Assembly (NCBI GenBank): GCA_039636775.1
Contig: CP143429.1
Coordinates: 3,348,001 to 3,412,000, forward strand
Direction: 5' to 3'
DNA from: Micrococcaceae bacterium Sec5.8
Lineage (GTDB): Bacteria > Actinomycetota > Actinomycetes > Actinomycetales > Micrococcaceae
DNA length: 64,000 nucleotides
Part shown: piece after piece, positions 42,591 to 51,460 of the stretch
Layout: every line of letters starts with the position of its first letter
How positions within the stretch are numbered: position 1 is the first letter of the stretch
Program-made: the position numbers and the translations under genes
The notes under the pieces: model-generated
What the model was told of the DNA's origin: nothing
Database searches by the model: none
Seen by the model: only the letters and a program-made list of their open reading frames with translations

Positions 42591-42695
42591 GGTTCCTCCT
42601 TGAGTATCCGGACGGATCAGGCGGCGGTCGCGCCGGCCGGATCCTTCACCGGAGAGATTGAAGTCCTACCGGAGTCCACTCTAGAAAGCAACAAA

Positions 42696-42711
42696 CTAAT
42701 AAGCAAGCTGA
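42696..42711. promoter_or_regulatory. Candidate operator CTAATAAGCAAGCTGA between the PfpI-like and DUF2630 genes
   Basis: It differs from the 40664-40679 motif at two of 16 bases. It is almost exactly halfway between the two divergent start codons (about 106 bases from each), so it could control either or both. Confidence 0.45.
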
Positions 42712-42817
42712 TTATACCGCCGGCGTCTGGTCCTGCCGCCAACGACAGGTCCTCTGGCCAGCGGATCGTTGCGTCGCTACTCTGGCGGGAAGACTGCAAC
42801 CCAAGAAGAAGGCCGAC

Positions 42818-43069
42818 ATGGACGAACAACACCTATTGGAACGGATTTCGGCGCTGGTAGAGGAAGAGCAAGTTCTCCGCGAAAAGGCACCCTCTGCCTC
42901 CCCGGACTATGAACACGGCCCGGAGCACGCCAGGTTGAAGCGCATTGAGGAGGATCTGGACCAGTGCTGGGACCTCCTGCGGCAGCGCAGAGCCAAGCGG
43001 CAGTACGGGGAAAACCCGGACGACGCGCAGCCGCGCCCTGTCGAGCAAGTGGAAGACTACGAGTCATAG
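42818..43069 (+). CDS. DUF2630 family small protein
   Basis: The 83-residue protein begins MDEQHLLERISALVEEEQ and continues with EHGPEHARLKRIEEDLDQCWDLLRQRRA, a helical DUF2630 pattern typical of actinobacteria. AAGAAGG precedes the ATG. Function is unknown. It is divergent from the PfpI-like gene across the shared-motif region and precedes a GAF-ANTAR gene by 87 bases. Confidence 0.88.
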   Translation: MDEQHLLERISALVEEEQVLREKAPSASPDYEHGPEHARLKRIEEDLDQCWDLLRQRRAKRQYGENPDDAQPRPVEQVEDYES

Positions 43070-43156
43070 CATCAGGGCCTATGCTGGTGGCGGACCGCCG
43101 GTTGAGGCGTCCCGGCTCAGCAGGGGGCATCCGCAGGGCGATTGCCCCCGCACGGC

Positions 43157-43921
43157 ATGAGGCTAAAAGTGCTCAACCAGCCATTCAATCCCCTTCCGAT
43201 CGATGAACTGACGGCTGTTCTTGCGCGGATCAAAGGGCTCCTGCTCACCGAGGACAAGGTGGGCCGCGCCCTCGAACTTCTCGTCAGGGCGGTCAAGGAC
43301 GTCATCCCCGGATCCACCGGGGCAGGCGTATCCGTGTTCGACGCGCTGGGGCAGGGACGCACTACGGCGGCCACGGGACGTTTCGGGGAGCAGGCGGACG
43401 CCGCCCAACACCGTCTGGGCCAGGGGCCAAGCCTGGATGCGTGGACAACGCATAAAACCGTCATGGTGCACGACGCCGCCGCTGACGCCCGGTGGCCGCT
43501 CTGGAGCCAGACGGCGGTCTCCCTTCCGGTCCGCTCTGCTGTGAGCACACCGCTGTCCGCTGCAGGCGGCACCATCGGTACCCTGACCCTCTATGCCGCC
43601 CTGCCGGCTGCTTATACGGCCAACACCGGGCATCTGCTGGAGAGTTTTGCCGTTCCCGCCGCCACGTTGCTGGCCCACATCCAGGGACCGGAAACGCCCC
43701 GGCGCCTGAGCGACCCGCTCAAAGCGGCACTGGAGGGCCGGGACAACACCAACCGCGCGTGCGGGATCCTCATGGAACGCTGCGGTCTGTCAGCCGAGGA
43801 AGCCTTCCGGGAGTTACTGCACCGCGCCCGGACCAGCGGTGAACCGATATCGCGGGTGTGCTCGACGCTGATCACGGACCAGCACCCGGGCGCCAGCATC
43901 GCGGAAAATCACCCGGCCTGA
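43157..43921 (+). CDS. GAF-ANTAR regulator 2
   Basis: The 254-residue protein has a GAF domain (about 25-180, with GAGVSVFDALG, GQGPSLDAWTT and RSAVSTPLSAAGGTIGTLTLY) and an ANTAR domain (about 190-245, LEGRDNTNRACGILMERCGL then SAEEAFRELLHRA). It is a likely RNA-binding antiterminator. The frame is open to a TTG 15 bases upstream, but ATG 43157 is preferred; no strong ribosome-binding site is visible. It converges with the third GAF-ANTAR gene, leaving 18 bases. Confidence 0.88.
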   Translation: MRLKVLNQPFNPLPIDELTAVLARIKGLLLTEDKVGRALELLVRAVKDVIPGSTGAGVSVFDALGQGRTTAATGRFGEQADAAQHRLGQGPSLDAWTTHKTVMVHDAAADARWPLWSQTAVSLPVRSAVSTPLSAAGGTIGTLTLYAALPAAYTANTGHLLESFAVPAATLLAHIQGPETPRRLSDPLKAALEGRDNTNRACGILMERCGLSAEEAFRELLHRARTSGEPISRVCSTLITDQHPGASIAENHPA

Positions 43922-43939
43922 CGCTTTGGCGTCGGGGAG

Positions 43940-44713
43940 TCAGTGCCTCTTGGTCATTTCCCCGCTGACAGTCAGTCGTTCCGCGACGTCGCGGAGCTTG
44001 ATGTTCAGCTCCGAACTGGCCCTTGAGAGGAGCAGGAAGGCCTGCTGTGCCGTGATCTTGTAGCGCTCCATCAGGATTCCTTTCCCCTGTCCGATCAGGT
44101 CCCGGCTATCCAGGGCAAGGGTCAGTTGGCCTATCTGTTGGCTGTCAGCCACGGCGACGGCGGCGTGCGCGGCCAGCGAGGCCCCGATCCGCTCCGAATC
44201 GGCGTCGAAGACGTCCACGTCGTTCCCGAAAAGGTTCAGGGCTCCGAGGTGGTCACTGTCCACGAAGAGCGGGAAGGACAGCATGCTCCGCGCTCCGAGC
44301 ATGAACGCTTGCCGCGAGAACTCCGGCCAGCGCGCATCCGTGCTGAGGTCGGGAGCGCTGACAATCCGCTTATCATAGGCTGCATCCAGGCACGGCCCCT
44401 GACTGGTTTCGCTTTGCAGGGCGTCCACCCGGCGCGGCAAATCGCTGGAAGCGGCACGCGAGTCAATCATCCGGCGTCCCGCGATCAGGCTGACCGAGGC
44501 CTCGGCAGCATGCGGCACAAGCTCCAGCGCGGCGTGCACGATTCCGGCCAACGTGGAGTCGAGGTCGTCCTCCTGCTGGAGCTCGCGCGCGATATCACCA
44601 AGCCGGGTGGCGAGTGCCTCGGCGCCGATCGGGTCAATGTCCTGCAGCCCCGGCGCCCGCTCACCGGTTTCCTCCGAATGTGGCACCGTCATGGCGCGCC
44701 CCTCGTGACTCAT
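43940..44713 (-). CDS. GAF-ANTAR regulator 3
   Basis: The 257-residue protein has a GAF domain (about 45-185, with EASVSLIAGRRM, SQGPCLDAAYDKR and SMLSFPLFVDSDHLGALNLFG) and an ANTAR domain (about 195-250, LDSRDLIGQGKGILMERYKI then TAQQAFLLLSRASSELNIK). The start could be ATG 44713 (GGAGAAGGA upstream) or ATG 44692. It is tail-to-tail with GAF-ANTAR 2, but the two sequences differ clearly, so this is not a recent duplication. Confidence 0.88.
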   Translation of the reverse strand: MSHEGRAMTVPHSEETGERAPGLQDIDPIGAEALATRLGDIARELQQEDDLDSTLAGIVHAALELVPHAAEASVSLIAGRRMIDSRAASSDLPRRVDALQSETSQGPCLDAAYDKRIVSAPDLSTDARWPEFSRQAFMLGARSMLSFPLFVDSDHLGALNLFGNDVDVFDADSERIGASLAAHAAVAVADSQQIGQLTLALDSRDLIGQGKGILMERYKITAQQAFLLLSRASSELNIKLRDVAERLTVSGEMTKRH

Positions 44714-44923
44714 CGATTCAGGATCCTTCTCCTTCGAAATATACCCCCGAGGCCGGCACCGGGCACCGGGCCCGAGGCAAAAATTTAGCGGCAAGGACAC
44801 CGCATAGGCACCAAGGGCCGTACCGCCATGCCGGTCCCGAAGACGCGGCACATCTGGCGGCGCACTGACCGCCAGTGATGCCCTCTCCGGTTGGCTGGTG
44901 CGGGCGGCGCGTAGGCTCACGGT

Positions 44924-45241
44924 GTGGACATTGTCGAATTCCTGTCCGAGCGGATCAGCGAGGACGAGGCCGCGGCCCGGGCCCTCCTCGGCGACCGGAC
45001 TGTCTCGAAATCCGGAGCCTGGTACGAACAGCGGCTGCTGCTGGAGTGCGAGGCAAAGCGGCGCCTGATCAGCATCGTGGAATCCGCCCGCCAGGCGGCC
45101 CTCGCCACCCTGGTCAGCGATGCCGGCCAGGACGCCGGCTGGATCCCGCAATCCCTTGAATGGATGGAGCACTCGCTCCACACCTTGGCCCTGCCCTATT
45201 TCGACCACCCGGACTTCGAACAGGACTGGCTGAGGGCCTAG
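44924..45241 (+). CDS. DUF6221-like small protein
   Basis: The 105-residue protein begins with GTG and MDIVEFLSERISEDEAAARAL, and ends ALPYFDHPDFEQDWLRA. The N-terminal helix and the terminal DHPDFEQDW motif match small actinobacterial proteins grouped as DUF6221, often found in mobile or accessory regions. TAGGCT (44912-44917) lies six bases before the GTG with no ribosome-binding site, predicting a leaderless message. Function is unknown. Confidence 0.8.
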   Translation: MDIVEFLSERISEDEAAARALLGDRTVSKSGAWYEQRLLLECEAKRRLISIVESARQAALATLVSDAGQDAGWIPQSLEWMEHSLHTLALPYFDHPDFEQDWLRA

Positions 45242-45328
45242 GGGCATAAGTCCGTGTGCAATGCGCACTCACGGGCCTAAGCTATGACCGGGGGCACTCG
45301 TTAGCGTAGACGCTTGAGGGAGGCCACT

Positions 45329-46783
45329 ATGTCCAGCCACGTCCGACATCCAGGATCGTACCGACGACGGGCGATCGCAGTAGCGTGCCCGCCGCAGAAT
45401 CCCGGCAACTCGGCTTCACCGTCCGCGGCGCCGTTGCGGAGGTTGCGGATGCGGTCCTTGGCAGGCGGCCTTGCAGCGCTGGCCCTCGCTGTGGCCGGGG
45501 TCCTCTCCGCAGCAGTTCCCTCCTCCGCGTCCGAGCAGGAACAAAGCTACATTGTGGTGCTGAAGGACAGTGTGGCGGACGCCGGAGCCGCGGCTGCGGC
45601 CCAGCAGGACAGTTACGGTCTGAGCGTTTCCACGGTCTACCGCAGTGCAGTGAACGGTTACGCAGCCACCATGGCCCCCTCCGCGGCGGCCCGCCTCGCG
45701 GCCGACCCGGGCGTTGACTTCGTCACCGCAGCCCGGGAATTCCAGCAGCCCACGGACCCGTTACCCAGCACCCAGGCGGCACCGGACTGGTGGCAGAGAA
45801 TGGGCGGCACCCCTGGTGACCGGACACACCATGGAGCGGACAACGCTGTGGACGTCAACGTGGCAGTGATCGACAGCGGCATTGACGCAACCCACCCGGA
45901 CCTTAACGTGCGCGGCGGCATCGACTGCTCCACCGGATCGCCGGCTAAAGTGACCCCGACGGACAAAGTCGGACACGGAACCTTCGTGGCCGGCGTAATC
46001 GGTGCGAAAGACAACCACCAGGGCGTGATCGGCGCAGCACCGGGAACGCCGCTGTGGTCCGTGCGCGTCGTAAACGACAACGAGATGATCACGGAAGAGA
46101 TGCTCATTTGCGCCATCGACTGGGTAACGTCGACCCGCAAAGACGCGGACCCGGACAATGACATTGAGGTAGCCAACATCAGCATCGGCGGACGCGGCGC
46201 AGACACCCCTGACTGCGGTAAAGGCACGGATCCGATGCATTACGCCATCTGCCGTTCGGTCAAGGCCGGCGTCGCCTACGTCGTAGCCGCCGGAAATTCC
46301 GGGGAGGACATCGCCAACATCGTTCCCGCCACCTACGACGAGGTGCTTACGGCCACGGCGATGGCAGACTTCGATGGCAAGCGGGGCGGCCTCGCGTCCC
46401 CGGTCTGCGGGGCGGAGGACTGGTCCACTGTCGGCCAACTGGACGACCAGCCGGCCTTCTTCTCCAACTTCGCCAGCCGGTCCAAGGACGAGGCCCACAC
46501 GATCGCGGGCCCCGGGTTCTGCGTGGCCTCCACGTCCCCGGAGCCGGCGGGTTATGCAGTGGGTCACGGAACCAGTTTTGCGAGCCCCGCCGTCGCCGGC
46601 TCACTGGCGTTGTGCATCAGTGACGGTGAGTGCGAGGGCTCGGGCAAAGCACTGATGTCCCAATTTCTCGACCTCACCGCCGCCTACAACGGCCAGCACC
46701 GGAGCTTCGGTTTCGACGGCGATCCGTTCCGCCCGATCGACGGGAAGTACTACGGGTATCTGGCGCAGATCGCGGCGTACTGA
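45329..46783 (+). CDS. Secreted subtilisin-like serine protease (S8 family)
   Basis: The 484-residue protein shows an N-terminal secretion signal, an I9-type propeptide (residues about 72-140, YIVVLKDSVADAG) and an S8 catalytic domain with Asp182 (VIDSGIDATHPDL), His216 (GHGTFVAGV), Asn323 (AAGNSG) and Ser416 (GTSFASPAVAGS). It is probably exported and autoprocessed. The signal is unusually long with a 40-residue basic front; a second start at ATG 45449 (residue 41) has GGAGG at ideal spacing and would give a standard signal peptide. Both starts have ribosome-binding sites. Confidence 0.93.
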   Translation: MSSHVRHPGSYRRRAIAVACPPQNPGNSASPSAAPLRRLRMRSLAGGLAALALAVAGVLSAAVPSSASEQEQSYIVVLKDSVADAGAAAAAQQDSYGLSVSTVYRSAVNGYAATMAPSAAARLAADPGVDFVTAAREFQQPTDPLPSTQAAPDWWQRMGGTPGDRTHHGADNAVDVNVAVIDSGIDATHPDLNVRGGIDCSTGSPAKVTPTDKVGHGTFVAGVIGAKDNHQGVIGAAPGTPLWSVRVVNDNEMITEEMLICAIDWVTSTRKDADPDNDIEVANISIGGRGADTPDCGKGTDPMHYAICRSVKAGVAYVVAAGNSGEDIANIVPATYDEVLTATAMADFDGKRGGLASPVCGAEDWSTVGQLDDQPAFFSNFASRSKDEAHTIAGPGFCVASTSPEPAGYAVGHGTSFASPAVAGSLALCISDGECEGSGKALMSQFLDLTAAYNGQHRSFGFDGDPFRPIDGKYYGYLAQIAAY

Positions 46784-46833
46784 CCCGGCAGGCCGCCGGT
46801 CGGACTTTTCGCCACGCCTGACACAATAGCCCC

Positions 46834-48705
46834 ATGGAAGTCGCTCTGGGATTGCTTGCACTCACCTCAGTAATCTGCGCGGGCAGCGCGTTGGGCCGGA
46901 AGATCAACGTCTCCGTGCCCCTGGTGCTGGTCCTGGCAGGCGTCATCGGGTCGTACCTGCCGTTCGTCCCTGACATTGAGTTGAACCCCGAACTCGTCCT
47001 GGTGGGATTGCTGCCGCCCCTGCTCTATGCCGCGGCGCTGCGGACGTCGCTGTTCGATTTCGGCTCGAACCGGCGCGACATCGGGCTGCTATCGGTCGGC
47101 TACGTGATCTTTGGCACGATCGCCGTTGGTCTGGTCGTCTGGTGGCTGTTCCCCGAGATACCGCTCGCCGCAGCGATCGCTCTGGGCGCCGTGGTGGCGC
47201 CGCCGGACGCCGTCGCGGCGACCGCCATCGCACGGAAAGTGGGCATGCCCCGCCGGGTCGTCACCATCCTCGAAGGCGAATCCCTGGTCAACGATGCAAC
47301 CGCCCTGGTCTGCCTCCGGGCGGCCATCGCCGCCATCGCCGGAACCGTTTCGGTTGCCGGGCTGGCCGGCGGGTTTCTCCTCGCCGCCGGGGGCGGGCTC
47401 GCGGTGGGCCTGGCCGCGGCCGCCGCGCTGACACAACTGCGCAAACGGATCCGGAACGTCGCGATCAACACGTCCATCTCGTTGATGGCACCCTTTATCG
47501 CGTATCTCCCGGCGGAGGCGATCCATGCCTCCGGGGTACTCGCCGTCGTCGTCACCGGTCTGGTGATGGGCACCAAGGCTCCTTCCATGCCGAACGGGGC
47601 TGCGCGGTTGAGCCAGCGCAGCAACTGGCACACGGTGCAGTTCCTGCTGGAGAACGCTGTCTTTCTGCTGATCGGGCTCCAGGTCAGCACCATCATCCAG
47701 GGCGTTCAGGGCGATTCACTGGGTGCGCCCCGGATCTGGGCCGGCTGCGCCGTTATCCTGCTGGCCGTGCTCCTGCTCCGGCCGGTCTGGGTTTTTCCTG
47801 CAACGTACCTGCCCCGGCTCATTCCGGCCGTCCGCAAGAAGGAGCCCGCCCCGCCGTGGCAATATGCCGCGATTGTGTCCTGGGCGGGCATGCGCGGCGT
47901 CGTTACCCTCGCGGCGGTGCTGGTGCTGCCGGCGGATCTGGAGCACCGTTCCGTGTTGGTGCTGGCGGCGATGGTGGTGGTGGGCGGAACTCTGGCGCTG
48001 CAGGGCTTTACCTTGCCCTCACTGGTCCGGCTGCTGCGCGTCCAGGGCCCCGACCAGCGGGAGGACGCCCTCAATCAGGCGTCCCTGATGCAGCTGGCCA
48101 CGGCGGCCGGGGTGGAACGGCTGCATGAACTCCGGACCGAGGCCGATCCGCCCGAGGTCATGGCGATGCTTAAACGCCGGGCCCAGGAGCGCGGGTTGGC
48201 GGCGTGGGAGCGCCTGGGCAGGCCCTCGGCCGAGGCGGCAACACCGAGTCAACGCTACGCCCAGCTGCGTCTTGCGATGCTGGACGCTGAACGGACCAAG
48301 GTGCTGGAATTGCGCCGCGGAGGCGGGTACCCGCATGAGGTTCTCAGCTCGGTCCTGGAACGGCTGGACGTGGAGGAATCGATGCTGGACGCGGCGGTGG
48401 AGGACCTGGACCTGTCCAGCGGCGGCGGCGAGGGGCTCGCGCAGCCGGGTGGGGTGTGCCCGCACCTGGAAACCGCGCCGGATCCCGTGGTGGCTGCAGA
48501 TGCGTTGTGCGCGGACTGTGTCCGGGAAGGCACGACGCCGGTCCACCTCCGGATGTGTTTGGCCTGCGGCACCGTGGGGTGCTGTGATTCGTCGGCCGGC
48601 ACCCATGCCTCCAAGCATTTCGCCGCCACGGGCCATCCCGTTATGCGGAGCATCGAACCGGGCGAGAACTGGCGCTGGTGCTACGTGGACGACCTGCTGG
48701 GCTGA
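46834..48705 (+). CDS. Na+/H+ antiporter (NhaP/CPA1) with C-terminal UBP-type zinc finger
   Basis: The 623-residue protein has about 12 transmembrane segments of the CPA1 family, with the ion-site sequence VAPPDAVAATAIARKVGMPRR-type block (here GAVVAPPDAVAATAI) and EGESLVNDATALV. A cytoplasmic region of about 120 residues follows. Residues 542-623 form a UBP zinc finger: CPHLE, CADC, CLAC, GCC, then THASKHFAATGH and WCYVDDL. The finger could sense modified or free C-termini or act as a regulatory tail. CACAAT lies six bases before ATG and no ribosome-binding site is seen. Confidence 0.93.
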   Translation: MEVALGLLALTSVICAGSALGRKINVSVPLVLVLAGVIGSYLPFVPDIELNPELVLVGLLPPLLYAAALRTSLFDFGSNRRDIGLLSVGYVIFGTIAVGLVVWWLFPEIPLAAAIALGAVVAPPDAVAATAIARKVGMPRRVVTILEGESLVNDATALVCLRAAIAAIAGTVSVAGLAGGFLLAAGGGLAVGLAAAAALTQLRKRIRNVAINTSISLMAPFIAYLPAEAIHASGVLAVVVTGLVMGTKAPSMPNGAARLSQRSNWHTVQFLLENAVFLLIGLQVSTIIQGVQGDSLGAPRIWAGCAVILLAVLLLRPVWVFPATYLPRLIPAVRKKEPAPPWQYAAIVSWAGMRGVVTLAAVLVLPADLEHRSVLVLAAMVVVGGTLALQGFTLPSLVRLLRVQGPDQREDALNQASLMQLATAAGVERLHELRTEADPPEVMAMLKRRAQERGLAAWERLGRPSAEAATPSQRYAQLRLAMLDAERTKVLELRRGGGYPHEVLSSVLERLDVEESMLDAAVEDLDLSSGGGEGLAQPGGVCPHLETAPDPVVAADALCADCVREGTTPVHLRMCLACGTVGCCDSSAGTHASKHFAATGHPVMRSIEPGENWRWCYVDDLLG

Positions 48706-48787
48706 CTCCAGGGGGCTCAGGCCCGCGGACCGAAACAGGCCGCCGAAAGCCCGGCCCCGCGCCCGCGCGGTCCAGTACACTCGTGCA

Positions 48788-49954
48788 ATGAAGCTTCTGT
48801 ACATTACAGAAAGTGTGCCCAACCGGGACCCCGTCTTCGGTGACGGCAGCTCGATGATCCCCTATGAGATCCTGCGGAATTTGCCGGCTGAGGTGGACGT
48901 GACTCTGCTGACGTTTGCGGGTCCGGTCGAACTTCCGGACGAGGTGCGACGCCGCTGCGCGGAGGTGCACGTCCTGACCCCCCGGAGCCGCCGGTCGGCC
49001 CTGGCGCTGTCGGTCGGGGGCCTGAACGGCGTGGGAAAGTATGAGCGTTCCACGGCGGAGGCCCTCGCGGCGGCGGCGGCGCTGTCCGCGCAGTGCGACG
49101 CCACCTTGATCCACGGTCCGCACGCGCTCGTCCTCGCCCGCCAGGTGCAGGGACCGCTGGTCCTGCAGACGGTGGATCCCTGGTCGATCCGGGCAGGGAT
49201 GGACACCGCCATCGCCGGGCGGCTCCGGCTTGCGTACAAAGCGCGGGAGCGCCAGGCGCTGCAGGCCGAGCGCCGTCTCCCCGGCCGGGCGCGCCTCCTC
49301 ACGGTGGGAGCCCAGGACGCCGTCGCATGGTCCCGCCGTCTGGCGCGGCCCGTGCGGAGCATCCCGAACGGAGCCGAGCAGGCCCTCCGTCCTGCCGTCA
49401 AGGGATCCGGGCCCGTGGTCTGCTTTGTCGGCAGCTTGAACTACGGACCCAACATCGACAGCGCCAAAGTCCTCGTCGGCACCATCGCTCCCCTGGTGTG
49501 GGAGAAGGTCCCGGACGCGAGGTTCGTCCTCGCCGGCCGCCGGCCGGAACCTGAGGTTCTCTCCCTGGCGGGCCCCCGGGTGGAGGTCCTGGCGAACGTG
49601 CCGTCGGTGCTGGAGGTCTTCCAGTCCGCTGATGTGGCAGCGTTTCCTGACGAACACGGGGTGGGCATCCGGAACTCCGTCCGTGAAGCTCTGGCTTCCG
49701 GGCTCCCCGTTGTCGCCACCCCCGTCGCCGCCCGCGAGCAGGACCCCCACCCCTTGCTGACCATCGAAGAGGACTCCGCGCGCTTTGCCGACCACGTCAT
49801 CAACCGGCTGACGGGGCCGCGGCCGGAAGACACAGAGCGGACCGCCGGCGAGGTCCGGACCTGGCAGGTGTGCACCCAGGAATACCTGGACGAGCTGCGC
49901 AACGCAATTCGCTCCGGCAACGCCGGCCTTCCCCTCGGAAGTTCACCGGCATGA
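48788..49954 (+). CDS. Glycosyltransferase, GT4-like
   Basis: The 388-residue protein begins KLLYITESVPNRDPVFGDGS, has a GT-B fold, and shows a C-terminal donor-binding half with VVCFVGSLNYGPNIDSAKVLV, FVLAGRRPEPEV and VGIRNSVREALASGLPVVATP. It would add a sugar to a surface polysaccharide or lipid. TACACT (48776-48781) is exactly six bases before ATG, predicting a leaderless message. Its stop overlaps the flippase start (ATGA), so the two are coupled and begin the surface polysaccharide region. Confidence 0.88.
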   Translation: MKLLYITESVPNRDPVFGDGSSMIPYEILRNLPAEVDVTLLTFAGPVELPDEVRRRCAEVHVLTPRSRRSALALSVGGLNGVGKYERSTAEALAAAAALSAQCDATLIHGPHALVLARQVQGPLVLQTVDPWSIRAGMDTAIAGRLRLAYKARERQALQAERRLPGRARLLTVGAQDAVAWSRRLARPVRSIPNGAEQALRPAVKGSGPVVCFVGSLNYGPNIDSAKVLVGTIAPLVWEKVPDARFVLAGRRPEPEVLSLAGPRVEVLANVPSVLEVFQSADVAAFPDEHGVGIRNSVREALASGLPVVATPVAAREQDPHPLLTIEEDSARFADHVINRLTGPRPEDTERTAGEVRTWQVCTQEYLDELRNAIRSGNAGLPLGSSPA

Positions 49955-51402
49955 CGTACGCGCCCGGGGAACTGGCCCGGACCGGCGTCCGCGGCGCCGT
50001 GTGGCAGGGGCTGGCCTTCGCCGGCGGTCGAATAATCGTCCTGGTCACCACCATCGTGCTGGCGCGGCTGTTGTCGCCCGAGGAGTACGGCCTGGTGGCC
50101 TTGGCCCTCGTGCTCATGGGCTACGCGGAGACGATCGCCGACGCCGGTGTGGCCCAGGCGCTGGTGTACCTGCCCCGTACCGGTGTCATTGCGAGGTCCG
50201 CGTTGCTCATTTCCGCGGTGCTGGGCTTCCTTTTGGGGCTGGGCGCGTTCCTCCTCGCGCCGCTGGTGGCGGAGATCTTCAGCCTTCCCGGAGTGCAGCC
50301 CCTGGTGCAGGTTCTTGGCATTTCGGTGCTGGCGACATCGCTCGGCGCCGTTCCCGAAGCCCTGCTGCGGCGCGATTTGCAATTCCGGAAGCTCACGGCG
50401 GCCCCCGTCATTCGTGCCGCGACGATGGGGACGGTCACCCTCAGCCTGGCCTTCACGGGCCACGGGGCCTGGTCGCTGGCCGTGGGAACGGCTGCAGGGT
50501 CGGTGGCGTACGCGGCGACGTGCTGGTTCCTGGTGGGCAGAGCGGCGCCCTGGCAAATCTGGCGTGTTCGCAAAGATGCCCTCCAAGCCAATCTGAAATA
50601 CGGGGCACCGGTCGCCGGCAGCAGCATGCTTGCCCGGTTGATCTTCGACATCGACTATCTGATCATTGGCTTGCTTCTGGGGGCGCACGCCCTGGGCTAC
50701 TACACCCTGGCATTCCGCCTCCCCGAGGCACTGATCCTCAATGTCTTCTTTGTGCTCTCAACTGTCCTGTTTCCCTTGTACGCCAAGGTCCGCAGCGAGC
50801 CGGAACGGCTCCGCTCCGGCTATCTGACCAGCGTTCGGATCCAGTCCCTGTACGGGGTCACCACGGGTGTGGGGCTGGCGGTGGTGGCTCCAGTGCTGGT
50901 GCCGCTGGTCTTCGGGGAGAAGTGGCTGGACGCTGTGCTGCCACTCGTTTTCCTTGCCCTTTATGCCGCGGCCCGCTCCCTGGGCGCGGGCGCCAACGAC
51001 GTCTACAAGGCAATCGGCAGGCCGAGCCTCTCCATCTGGGTCTCGCTCGTCCGTCTCGTCATTCTCCTCCCGGTCCTGCTGTGGGCCACCCAGTGGGGCA
51101 TCGTGGGCGTGGCCTGCGCCCAGTTCGTGGTGGCGGTGCTGTTTGCCTGCGGCATGCAGCTCGTGGCCGCCCGGGTGATCGAGCTGCGCACCGGCGAGTT
51201 GCTCCGAGCGATGGCTCCCGGCCTGGTTTGCGGGGTGGCCGTGGCAGTGGTTGGGCTGGGTGTCCTGGCGGCGCCGGTCCCGGGCGAAGTGCTGACCCTG
51301 GCCCTGGTGGTGCCCAGCGCCGTCGCGGTCGTCTACGCGATTCTCCGCTTCGGTTTCCGGCCCCTCCATGACGAGCTGGTGCAGCTGATCCGACGCCGGT
51401 GA
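49951..51402 (+). CDS. Polysaccharide flippase (MOP superfamily, Wzx-like)
   Basis: The 483-residue protein has about 12-14 transmembrane segments, starting WQGLAFAGGRIIVLVTTIVLARLLSPEEYG, the usual opening of polysaccharide synthesis flippases (RfbX/Wzx group), followed by FADAGVAQALVY-like sequence (here IADAGVAQALVYL). It would move a lipid-linked oligosaccharide across the membrane. ATG 49951 overlaps the preceding glycosyltransferase stop. It is convergent with the next gene. Confidence 0.92.
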   Translation: MTYAPGELARTGVRGAVWQGLAFAGGRIIVLVTTIVLARLLSPEEYGLVALALVLMGYAETIADAGVAQALVYLPRTGVIARSALLISAVLGFLLGLGAFLLAPLVAEIFSLPGVQPLVQVLGISVLATSLGAVPEALLRRDLQFRKLTAAPVIRAATMGTVTLSLAFTGHGAWSLAVGTAAGSVAYAATCWFLVGRAAPWQIWRVRKDALQANLKYGAPVAGSSMLARLIFDIDYLIIGLLLGAHALGYYTLAFRLPEALILNVFFVLSTVLFPLYAKVRSEPERLRSGYLTSVRIQSLYGVTTGVGLAVVAPVLVPLVFGEKWLDAVLPLVFLALYAAARSLGAGANDVYKAIGRPSLSIWVSLVRLVILLPVLLWATQWGIVGVACAQFVVAVLFACGMQLVAARVIELRTGELLRAMAPGLVCGVAVAVVGLGVLAAPVPGEVLTLALVVPSAVAVVYAILRFGFRPLHDELVQLIRRR

Positions 51403-51460
51403 GCAGGCGTGCCGCCGGACCGGCCCCCGCCGCCGGCACCGCCTAAACCTGTGGACCTGC

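Noticed and set aside
45242..45300. Second DosR-like box (GGGGCATAAGTCCG) before the subtilisin gene
   Set aside because: Only about 10 of 14 core bases match and no second half-site is visible; too weak to list.
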